From NCBI GenBank assembly GCA_946811695.1, contig OX328126.1:89306785-89370784 (forward strand): a stretch of 64,000 nucleotides of DNA, written 5' to 3'. The position numbers were made by a program, and so were the translations under genes. This DNA is from Gonocerus acuteangulatus (Eukaryota; Arthropoda; Insecta; Hemiptera; Coreidae). Below the pieces are notes generated by a model, which worked only from the letters and a program-made list of their open reading frames with translations, ran no database searches and had not been told where the DNA came from. Below are positions 55,568 through 64,000 of the stretch, piece after piece; positions within the stretch are counted from its first letter, which is position 1; each line of letters begins with the position of its first letter.

Positions 55568-56577
55568 TTCATAATTTGTTATATTGAATAGTTGATTTTG
55601 ATATTCTCTATTTGCAGTTCCTTTAATTTTTTTTTTTTTTTTTTTTTTAAATATTTTGTTTAGTAGTTTCGTTCATCATTTTTTTAAATAGGGAAAAATG
55701 GCCCCCGTACTTGAATTCCCTTAAAAGAAATGAACGAGGAAGTTGTTTAAATAATTGCGAAATCATTCTGATGAATTACCGGCAAATCCTACATAAATTG
55801 ATAAAAAAAAAAATAAAAACTGGTAATTGTTATAAATAATGAATTGGCTTAGTTTTAAGAGTTTCATTCATTATTCACTTTCATTTTTTTCATTCCTTTA
55901 TTGGTTAAACATATTTCCAGTAATATTGCTGGTTTTGTTACAATAATATTGTGGGGTAAGATGTGGGAATATGTACAATTACATAACCCACTAGACAAAT
56001 ACATTTTGTGCACTGCAGATGCCATGTTCAAACAAATTGTCTCTAGGCCACTGCCACACAGTGAGGCCAAACGACATTTCGTGTTTCAAAAAAGGCTACA
56101 GCCTCCAAATCTTAACCTATTTCAATGCATATTTTTTTTAATGAAAGCGAATAATATTTAAAACAACTCTGATTTTGTTTTTACATTGTAATTGTACATA
56201 AAAAATTTTTGTTTTCATCTAACTTAATATCAGCACTGATATCGTTGAAATTAAACATTCAAATCTTGACTGTTATGTTATGTGCGTTCCCTGAAATCTT
56301 GCTTCTCAGATTTCGTTTTTTTTTTGGCACATGTGTTAAAATTTTTACAAAAGAGCAAAACTATAGCTTATTGTTTCTATTTAATGTTTCCCCAATGACA
56401 TAAGGGATATGATTACATTAGTCGGAGTTTTTCTTTCCTCCAAGGTACAGTAATGTACGGATTTGGTACCCCATCCTCAATAGTATTAGTATACTGCGTA
56501 TTTGAAGAGTTGTAAATGTACACATGACCTTTCACCAATTTTAAAGACATATTTAAAGACTTAAGAGGTGAATATAA
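55568..56577. other. AT-rich spacer with a short shared repeat
   Basis: AAAAAAGGCTACAGCCTCCA and AATCTTAACCTATTTCAATG (56090-56130) occur inverted at 16786-16843. Frames at 55901-56161 and 56209-56403 have no known domain. Confidence 0.4.
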
Positions 56578-56856
56578 GTGCCTCTAAGTGGGTATGAAAG
56601 TGAGAGGATATATACCGGTACTAGAGGTCCGAGTACCGTACTCTTGGACGTACATATGGTCGAGCGTGCATATCGCCGATGTCCTGAACCTCACAATGCT
56701 TCGTACGTTAGTCCCATCGGCTGGCTGGCATTTCTTATCGCTAGCTTGTCGTCTCGTCGGCTCACTTCGCCAGCTCTGCCCTGGCAAATGGGTCGCCGAT
56801 TGGCTTTCGGACGTGCTTGGCAGGCTAAAGATCGATGGGTTTTAAGTTTCTTTTGA
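56578..56856. other. GC-richer block open in three frames
   Basis: Open frames 56578-56856 (+), 56588-56845 (+) and 56787-56584 (-) overlap in the least AT-rich stretch nearby. No domain is recognised and codon choice cannot decide the strand. A first exon or CpG-type segment is possible but unsupported. Confidence 0.3.
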
Positions 56857-57064
56857 GGAATGTCTCAGGATCAGACATTCGCTGGAGGAAAGTCTCAGGA
56901 TCAGACATTCGCTGGAGGAATGTCTAGGGATCAGACATTCGCTGGAGGAATGATTCAGGATCAGACATTCGCTGGAGGAATGATTCAGGATCAGACATTC
57001 GCTGGAGGAATGCCTCAGGATCAGACATTCGCTGGAGGAATGTCTCAGGATCAGACATTCGCTG
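56857..57064 (+). repeat. 30-bp minisatellite, 7 units
   Basis: Unit ATGTCTCAGGATCAGACATT, CGCTGGAGGA with a few variants (GATTCAGG, GCCTCAGG, TCTAGGG). In + frame it would encode MSQDQTFAGG repeated seven times from ATG 56860 to a stop at 57076-57078. It is open on - as well, so coding is unproven. Confidence 0.95.
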
Positions 57065-57078
57065 ACATTATTAAATAA

Positions 57079-57658
57079 GAAAAGACACAAAAACTGCTCA
57101 TGTCTACTTATAAAACTTTCTTTTCAATAATACTTCTACAAGCCCAAACGTAACCAAAATGTTATTATCTCATTTCAGATGAATTTCAAATGTCGTGGAA
57201 ATATTTTAACTCAATTCATCATCACAACGAAGCCGTAAACACAACGATTGGCTTGTATTAAATTTCGCCGAAAACTAATTTTTACGGCGTAGCCTGTGTT
57301 AGGTCAATGGTAGAATACTCCACAAAGTATTTTTGTACTAAATCAATTTTTGATGCTTCGCACGAAACTGAATAAAAACATTTAGTCCAACTTGAAGTGA
57401 ACTCAACAATTTGAAGCGAACTCAAAACGTTCTCGACCTTCTTAAAGTTAACAATCAACGCGGAAGTACTCGTTTGATTTTTCGCCTTAACAAATAACAT
57501 CATACCAACCGGAGTATCATAATGGTTTTTAAAACCACGAGTCCAATTTGTCTACATAGTTTGCTATCCATAACTACTTTCGAGTGAGAATTGGGCAACA
57601 TTGAAAGTTTTTAGACATTTGAAGGAGCAGAAAAGTTCAAAAGATTTTGTATGGAATA
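57079..57658. other. Spacer, possible tRNA-SINE head
   Basis: GCGTAGCCTGTGTTAGGTCA, ATGGTAGAATACTCC at 57287-57321 resembles a SINE-A type A-box head. The 73-codon frame 57503-57282 (-) lies over it and is not called. Confidence 0.35.
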
Positions 57659-57666
57659 TTTGTCTT

Positions 57667-58384
57667 GGTAAACCTGAAGGAGAGCGTCCTCAACACCGAT
57701 TTTCTTCAAAGTTTGCACTATAACGTATTTTCATGCACTAAACACGAATCCGTTGAAAAAAATTGTTGTTCTCAACCAGGAAAGAAGTTATTTAAAAAAA
57801 AAGTTCACTGTTAGCGGGTTACAAACGACCAAAGGTGCTGAGGACACTCTCCTCAGCACCGAACCGATTTTCTTCAAAATTTGCACTATAACGTATTTTG
57901 ATGCACTAAACACGAATCCGTTGAAAAAAAAGTTGCTCGCAACTAGGAAAGAAGTTATTAAGCACTAAAGTTCACTGTTATGGAGGTTATAAAAGACGGG
58001 GTAAACAGCTTATATGTAAACACGCGCCTGCGCAATAGTCCTTAATGACGAAGTGTAATTGAAATTTAGACTCACCTTGTGATAGCTGACTTGGTCGTAA
58101 ACTGTCGCTTTTGGGCATACGTGCTATGCGTTTCCGCTCGCTCAAGAAAACATCAAAACCCCTAGTCAATCCAACTCGCAGAAATAAAAAGAATTCTATG
58201 CCCAAAAGTCGTCCAAGGCAGTCTTCCCTAACCTTCATAACAGTGAACTTTTTTTTTAAATAACTTCTTTCCTGGTTGAGAACAACAATTTTTTTCAACG
58301 GATTCGTGTTTAGTGCATGAAAATACGTTATAGTGCAAACTTTGAAGAAAATCGGTGTTGAGGACGCTCTCCTTCAGGTTTACC
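57667..58384. mobile_element. Composite MITE with about 150-bp TIRs and exact 8-bp TSD
   Basis: TTTGTCTT flanks both sides (57659-57666 and 58385-58392). The TIR starts GGTAAACCTGAAGGAGAGCG and runs about 150 bp with almost no mismatch to the far end. The interior has a diverged third copy of the arm (57859-57985), a GAGGACACTCTCCTCAGC mini-palindrome, and a half copy of the 14.05-kb palindrome (GGGCATACGTGCTATGCGTT, 58114-58200). An 8-bp TSD is typical of hAT and a few other superfamilies. No transposase. Confidence 0.88.
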
Positions 58385-58469
58385 TTTGTCTTTAATAAAG
58401 AACATTACAAACTAAATTTAGAAGAAATTACTAGGATAATATCTATCAGGTTTGAAGTTATAATCCAAC

Positions 58470-58755
58470 AGAATAATAGCACCCGAGATGTTAATTTCGT
58501 ATAACGGGAATTAAAAATCCCACGATGGAGCTTGTATCAATTCCTTTATTAAATTAACATATGTTTTGCACACTCTACACACGCCTAATCAAAAAGCAAT
58601 TCCTTGGAGTTGTTCAATAATTACGCGATTATCTTCAGGCTAATATCTGAAACAACTTATGAAACAATTAATTTTAATTTACAACAGATTAGAAATTCCG
58701 GTCGTTAAATTAGACATTTATTTAAATTAGAGCATATTTATGGAATACAGTACCC
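58470..58755 (-). repeat. Interspersed repeat, inverted copy of 40497-40782
   Basis: CCCGAGATGTTAATTTCGTA, CCCACGATGGAGCTTGTATC, CACACGCCTAATCAAAAAGC, CGGTCGTTAAATTAGAC. See the partner entry. Confidence 0.85.
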
Positions 58756-58858
58756 TGTGTGTATTCCATAAATATGCTTATGTATTCTTATCTATTTATG
58801 GAATACAGTACCCTGTGTGTATTCTATAAATATGCTTATGTATTCTTATCTATTTTTA
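58737..58858 (+). repeat. 61-bp tandem duplication with internal hairpin
   Basis: Two units of TTTATGGAATACAGTACCCT, GTGTGTATTCCATAAATATG, CTTATGTATTCTTATCTA. In each, TATTTATGGAATACA can pair with TGTATTCCATAAATA; unit 2 has one change. Confidence 0.9.
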
Positions 58859-58962
58859 GCCGGTCAAATTCTCACAATAACTTTTATTTGGTGCTAAACG
58901 TGTTACAAGTTTACAGAAGCTACTAATGGTTGCATACATCATGAGAGCCTTAAGTAAAAAAA

Positions 58963-59723
58963 GTCCGTCACGCAGGAGCTGCATAACTAAGCACTTTCCT
59001 CAGAATTTGGGTAGTGTAGATTGCTTTCCAGAACAATTTGCTTAAAATATCCTACATAAATAAAATAAAAACATGAATAGTTCTCTTTTAAATTTGTAAT
59101 GAGTAACTGATCAATTATTAATTGGCTTCCAGAGTTATGTTTACACATGGTACCTATTACACTATGTAATAAATACAAAAAACCTCATATTATCGTATTT
59201 TGATCTAACGCAGGAACAGGATACAGTCACTCTAGTGGTAGAAAGCGCTCCTTGCGGCGGCTTTGTGAACCTACGTCTGACAGGCTTTTCTATTGAAATA
59301 TATTACAAATTAAACCCCCGCTTTCCGATTGACCGATTCAGCTCATTTTTACAACACTTCTTTCTCATGAGTTACCCACGACGTATACCGCGTTTCGTTA
59401 CAATACAGCAGAAATTACGACCGGTATGAGTATATTAAGAATTTGGGTCAAGAGTAAACCCCCCCTCCTAATGAACCGATTTAGTTCATTTTTATATCTC
59501 ACTTTTCTCTCTATATTACCACTACGAATACCAAGTTTCGTTGAAATATAACAAATATTACGGCTGACATAGTCAAATTAGTGTTTTGGGTTCGGGGTAA
59601 ACCCCCCCTTCCAGTGGACCGACTTTGGTGGTTAACGAACTCGTTCAATCGTTTGCTAATTGAATGCTATATACCAAGTTTCGTGACGAAAAAACAAAAA
59701 CTCTGGCCGCTATCGTGTTAACA

Positions 59724-59791
<68 letters not shown>

Positions 59792-59923
59792 TATATATAA
59801 ATTTTAACGGGGGTCATTTTCGGTTTCTACTAGGTAGGATCGATAAAGATTTGAAGAAATTTTTCAAAAATTCCGTCATGAGTCCAACCTCAATAGCTAC
59901 TTTCCTTCGGAGGAAAGTGCTAA
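58963..59923 (+). mobile_element. HINE-1 copy G
   Basis: Tag GTCCGTCACGCAGGAGCTGC, stem word, GCGCTCCTTGCGGCGGCTTT block, two subrepeats, core, (TA)n 59727-59798, hairpin to GTGCTAA. Very close to copies B, C and D. Confidence 0.9.
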
Positions 59924-60110
59924 AAACCTTTCAGGTCCAGGCTAATAAAATAAAATGAATATGACCAATGAGTTGGTTATACTCGATAGTTTTATGGTTT
60001 CGATAAATTCCAGAGAATTTTTTGTTGTAATTAAAAGTAAAATAATGCACAACTGATATTAACATTCCAAAATATCGTCTATTACATTGAAAAATATGTT
60101 ATTTAAATAT

Positions 60111-60926
60111 ACCTTGCAACAAAAAGGTACAGAATTATTTAAAATAGAACAAATACGCGGTTCACACTTGGAACAACATCCACATTCTGTACCTTGCAAC
60201 AAAAAGGTACAGAATTATTTAAAATAGAAAAAATACGCGGTTCACACTTGGAACAACATCCACATTCTGTACCTTGCAACAAAAAGGTACAGAATTATTT
60301 AAAATAGAACAAATACGCGGTTCACACTTGGAACAACATCCACATTCTGTACCTTGCAACAAAAAGGTACAGAATTATTTAAAATAGAACATATACGCGG
60401 TTCACACTTGGAACAACATCCACATTCTGTACCTTGGAACAAAAAGGTACAGAATTATTTAAAATAGAACAAATACGCGGTTCACACTTGGAACAACATC
60501 CACATTCTGTACCTTGGAACAAAAAGGTACAGAATTATTTAAAATAGAACAAATACGCGGTTCACACTTGGAACAACATCCACATTCTGTACCTTGGAAC
60601 AAAAAGGTACAGAATTATTTAAAATAGAACAAATACGCGGTTCACACTTGGAACAACATCCACATTCTGTACCTTGCAACAAAAAGGTACAGAATTATTT
60701 AAAATAGAACATATACGCGGTTCACACTTGGAACAACATCCACATTCTGTACCTTGGAACAAAAAGGTACAGAATTATTTAAAATAGAACAAATACGCGG
60801 TTCACACTTGGAACAAAATCCACATTCTGTACCTTGGAACAAAAAGGTACAGAATTATTTAAAATAGAACAAATACGCGGTTCACACTTGGAACAACATC
60901 CACATTCTGTACCTTGGAACAAAAAG
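60111..60926 (+). repeat. 80-bp satellite, 10 units plus a partial one
   Basis: Units start at 60111, 60191 and so on every 80 bases to 60911. Landmarks: ACCTTGCAACAAAAAGGTAC, AGAATTATTTAAAATAGAAC, AAATACGCGGTTCACACTTG, GAACAACATCCACATTCTGT. Only four or five variable sites exist (TTGCAAC/TTGGAAC, GAACAAA/GAACATA/GAAAAAA, ACAACAT/ACAAAAT). AAGGTACAGAAT and ATTCTGTACCTT form a 12-bp perfect inverted pair within each unit. Confidence 0.97.
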
Positions 60927-61106
60927 TGCCAATGTCCAAACCTCAAAAATTTCAATGAACTGCACAAGTGACATCCGGGTGGGATAAACATTAATTTTTA
61001 AAAGTGCTAATGTTGTCCCATTGTTATTTATTGAGGAAAAGAATATTTTTCTTTAAAACTGATGAATCGTGCAGTTCACTCAAATTCAGGTGTTTAGAGA
61101 TTGGCC
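60927..61106. repeat. Imperfect inverted pair next to the 80-bp array
   Basis: GTGCCAATGTCCAAACCTCA, TTTCAATGAACTGCAC (60927-60964) faces GTGCAGTTCACTCAAATTCA, GGTGTTTAGAGATTGGCCC (61071-61109). The loop is about 105 bp. It could be a small MITE. Confidence 0.6.
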
Positions 61107-61129
61107 CTTTTTCTTCCAAGGTACAGAAC

Positions 61130-62176
61130 TATGTTTTACATTGACATCAGACAACTAACTACACAGGACTTATGTAACATAGAACATACACACATATTAC
61201 AAGATTGGCTAAATCATTGGTTACGGACAGACAACAAATTGAGAGAAATTAAAAACTCAATCAAAGTCTGGCATGATAATGATTTGAGGAGCTTGGTATC
61301 AAAGTTGGACAACTCCATTTTTTTCAGTTTTGAGATTTTGGACGATTCTTAGTTGGCTTTATTTGCTGCATTTGGTTCTACAACTGTTCTGCCCGAAATA
61401 CAGACGGAACGTAGGTAAAATAGCATGCATTTGCTCAGTTCAGAATCAGAATATGGACAATTCCACTACAGTTTTGTTCCAAAAATGGCACACTGTACCA
61501 TTTAAAGTGTAATTACGGCCTTAATATTCATATAATTTTTTAATTAATTTGAAACATTGTTTGTGAGGCCTATAAGAATGACATATAAAAAAATCACCAT
61601 GATACTGACTACCATATTGTGGTTCTGGTTTTGTACCTCTCCTGTAAAATAAATAAAAGTGGAGTTGTCCAACTTTGATACCAAGCTCCTCATTTGTCTT
61701 TAAATAGAAGATACCAAGTTGTCCTGACCAGGCTCATAACATAACACATTCATACTTAATGTAAAGACAAGACAGACCCGTGTGCTCCCTGTGTAATGTT
61801 ACCCTGATGATAAAACACATACTGACAGACTGCAGAAGACGAGACAATTTACTCATGCCACACGACTTACACACATTACTGGCAGAAGGAAGCCCACACA
61901 TCAACACTATATTACATTACTTAAAGAACAATAATTTATACAAAAAAATCTAGCCAATCTCCTTTCTTTTCTTTGTGCTTTCCATTTTAATAGTTTACTT
62001 TAATAACCTATAGATCTGATTTAATTAAGCTAATGCACCTTATTTTAGTTATTTTGTGTTTTATTTTTTCATTGTAACTACAAATGAATTGTGGTTTATA
62101 TTTGTATTTGTTATCTTTATTCATATGAATATGTTTATTTTGTCGCCGATATTGCGAAAACATTAATAAATAAATA
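61130..62176 (+). pseudogene. Jockey-like LINE C-terminal end, split by a MITE
   Basis: + frame from about 61135 reads ILQDWLNHWLRTDNKLREIK and IKVWHDND. The MITE follows (61287-61697). After it come QVVLTRL (decayed RIGHT region), and from about 61771 RQDRPVCSLC with C-X2-C-X7-H-X4-C, CRRRDNLLMPHDL, LLAEGSPHINTILHYL and a stop at about 61951. The 3' UTR ends near 62176 in ATTGCGAAAACATTAATAAA. RT and endonuclease are absent. A second, similar 3' end (TTGCGGAGATCTTATAATGA, AATAAATAAAAATAAA) is at 62487-62524. Confidence 0.82.
61287..61697. mobile_element. MITE with 33-bp perfect TIRs inside the LINE remnant
   Basis: GAGGAGCTTGGTATCAAAGT, TGGACAACTCCA at the left mirrors TGGAGTTGTCCAACTTTGAT, ACCAAGCTCCTC at the right. 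ATTT lies on both outer sides, a possible 4-bp duplication. The interior has no transposase. Confidence 0.85.
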
Positions 62177-62353
62177 TTCATGTGAATCTTGTGGTATATG
62201 CAAGTATGTGTGTATATGCTATATTTATATGCGTGTATGTGTGTATATGCTATAACATAGCATATATATGTATGTGTATATATATGTATATATATATATA
62301 TATATGTGTATGTATGTATGTGTGTGTGTGTATATTTATATGTGTATAATGTT

Positions 62354-62400
<47 letters not shown>

Positions 62401-62530
62401 CTTTTATTTAAGTATATATGTAAATTGTATCAAAGTGTAAAAAATTGTATATATTTTATAATCTGTATTAGGGCTCATAGCCATAGTTGCGGAGATCTTA
62501 TAATGAAATAAATAAAAATAAAAGAACTAT
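62177..62530. repeat. TATG/TGTA/TA microsatellite zone
   Basis: Mixed GTATATG, TATGTGTG and (TA)n tracts, with the longest AT run at 62357-62395, followed by a LINE-like 3' end. Confidence 0.9.
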
Positions 62531-63543
62531 GTTTTATATTAAATTTTTTTTTATTGGCTTATTTTTACTGTAATTTCATAATGTGAGATAATAAATTTAT
62601 ATTTATAAATTTATAATAATAAATATATATTTATATTTATATAAATATATATAAATATATATTTATATATATTTAATAAATATATATTTATTTATACTTT
62701 ATTGTTTGTACGGATGTTAAATAACTATTGTATTGAAGAACACAAAAAAGTCTATAATTTGAATGCAGCTGGTTGCGTCGTGTAGATGCTTAGTAAATAT
62801 GTACTCAAAAATTCGGAGAGCGAGTGCAAATGATTAAACGTAGGCAGATGTAATAATGATGGTAGTAATTGAAGATTACATTAATTTCACAATATTTGAA
62901 CATCGCCGAAATTTCAGCCATAATCTCCGCATAAAGCTGGCGAGGAAGTTGTGAAATCAATCTTCTCTAGAAGAGACGAAACGATTTGTCAGCAAAAGCC
63001 ATTAGTAATCCTTAATTGCCGTTTTGGACAGCGACAGCTGATTCCTGGCGAATTCCTTCATTATGACATGTAGCTTGCTAAGAAGCAGCTATAAGCCTTC
63101 CATTAGATAGGCCTACCATCAGCCCTGCAGGCGTAGCTCTACCTGTTTAGCATACTGATGAGGCTGCTGGATCTAGCCGGCTACTAATGCTTGTAATGTA
63201 ATCCTATATGGCTTCGGCTCTGAATGTGGTTTTCTCATTACGGTTCTGTTCTGATGGACTCAACAATCCACTATCCCTAGCATTATCCGTTCTGATAAAC
63301 CCGGGATACTCCGACGTACAATCCTACCAACTGGTGAACATTCACCCTACTCCATAAGGAGGAAACGCGCTAATCTCGAATCATTGACTAATTCCCCGGG
63401 ACCAAGTCAAAAATGTTGACTTTCATGACCATTGACCATTCAGGAACAGCCGTAAACCTATCAACGCTGCACCCGGAGTAGTGCGGGCTGAAAAGAAGTT
63501 ATGTTTTCACATAAATCAGAATTCTCGCGCTACCTAGGAGCTT
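62531..63543. other. Spacer; HINE-3 tail scrap at its end
   Basis: 62570-62690 is TA/ATTT low complexity. 62750-63330 is non-repeated and less AT-rich, with no gene recognised. AAGGAGGAAACGCGCTAA at 63355-63372 is a HINE-3-type 3' end without its partner. Confidence 0.4.
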
Positions 63544-63706
63544 TTAGCGCGGTTCCTCCCTCCCCCATAGGGAGGAACCCCGCTTATAAGGTTGATACAA
63601 TGAAACAATCCGGAAGTGCCGACTAGAAAATTTTGCGTTTCAGAACCCCTAGAAACCGAAAATAACGGTGGTTCAAATTTGTATATATATATATGTATGT
63701 ATATAT

Positions 63707-63754
<48 letters not shown>

Positions 63755-64000
63755 CTGTTCGCTCTCTAAATAGAAGACGAATGGTCCGATTTTGATGAAA
63801 TTTGGTACAAAAATCTGTCGTCCAATTTGAAAGGTCAAGTTCGTTAACCAGCAAAATCCGCCCACTGGAAGATGGCGTTTGGGGCGAAATTCGCGCAGAA
63901 AAAATCGTAACGCTTACGTTTTTGAGTTCATAAGCTTGTAAGTACTCGTTTTATAGGCTTCTTGGGCTAGAAAAACGAATGAAACCATTTTCAAGGCAAT
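63544..64000 (-). mobile_element. HINE-2, second copy, cut by window end
   Basis: 3' hairpin TTAGCGCGGTTCCTCCCTCC...GGGAGGAACCCCGCTTATAA at 63544, TTTCAGAACCCCTAGA, (TA)n 63680-63751, core GGTCCGATTTTGATGAAATT and GGTCAAGTTCGTTAACCAGC, CGTAACGCTTACGTTTTTGA. Collinear with 44943-45360 at high identity. The 5' tag lies beyond the window. Confidence 0.88.

Overview
The window looks like intergenic, repeat-dominated chromosomal DNA from an animal, most probably an arthropod (insect-like). It is AT-rich, has many long (TA)n tracts, tRNA-derived SINEs, decayed Jockey- and CR1-like LINE ends, terminal-inverted-repeat MITEs, several minisatellites, and two to three families of short elements that resemble the Helentron-associated HINE/DINE-1 class. 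The species cannot be fixed from what is here. I found no intact host protein-coding gene, no intact tRNA or rRNA gene and nothing prokaryotic. Nearly every open frame above 60 codons falls in a repeat or is unrecognisable.

Layout. 1-8.5 kb: a fold-back MITE, a decayed LINE endonuclease domain with its own small insertion, a 55-bp minisatellite, and a family containing inverted copies. 8.5-15 kb: the first HINE-1 copy, a three-level nest (SINE inside LINE inside MITE), a second LINE reverse-transcriptase remnant, and a 156-bp perfect-centre palindrome inside a composite MITE. 15-30 kb: a 36-bp minisatellite, further MITEs and SINEs, HINE-1 copies, a TTAA-flanked repeat and E-box minisatellites. 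30-36 kb: a Jockey-like remnant, a HINE-1 inserted into a second copy of the TTAA repeat, and a chimeric HINE relic. 36-44 kb: a CAGCTG minisatellite, a full-length SINE-A with target duplication, and another Jockey remnant. 44-51 kb: HINE-1 interrupted by HINE-2, another HINE-1, and RNase H/zinc-knuckle LINE remnants. 51.5-61 kb: five tandem arrays (38/114, 157, 30, 61 and 80 bp), an 8-bp-TSD composite MITE and a HINE-1. 61-64 kb: a Jockey-like remnant split by a MITE, microsatellites, and a HINE-2 running off the window.

The most interesting system is the HINE-like set. The families share a 5' tag close to GTCCGnCnCGCAGGA, a shared core and a (TA)n at the same relative place. Each family carries its own 11-13 bp stem word three times: near the 5' end and in both arms of the 3'-terminal hairpin. 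The word differs between families, but it changes together at all three positions. This points to a recognition code for mobilisation by an unseen autonomous Helentron-like partner. Insertions run through homopolymer A/T tracts, shown by one empty-site paralogue and one nested copy inside the window.

Coordinates of decayed element edges are good to roughly 5-20 bases. Family names (HINE-1/2/3, SINE-A/B/C/D, FB1) are local labels, not database names.
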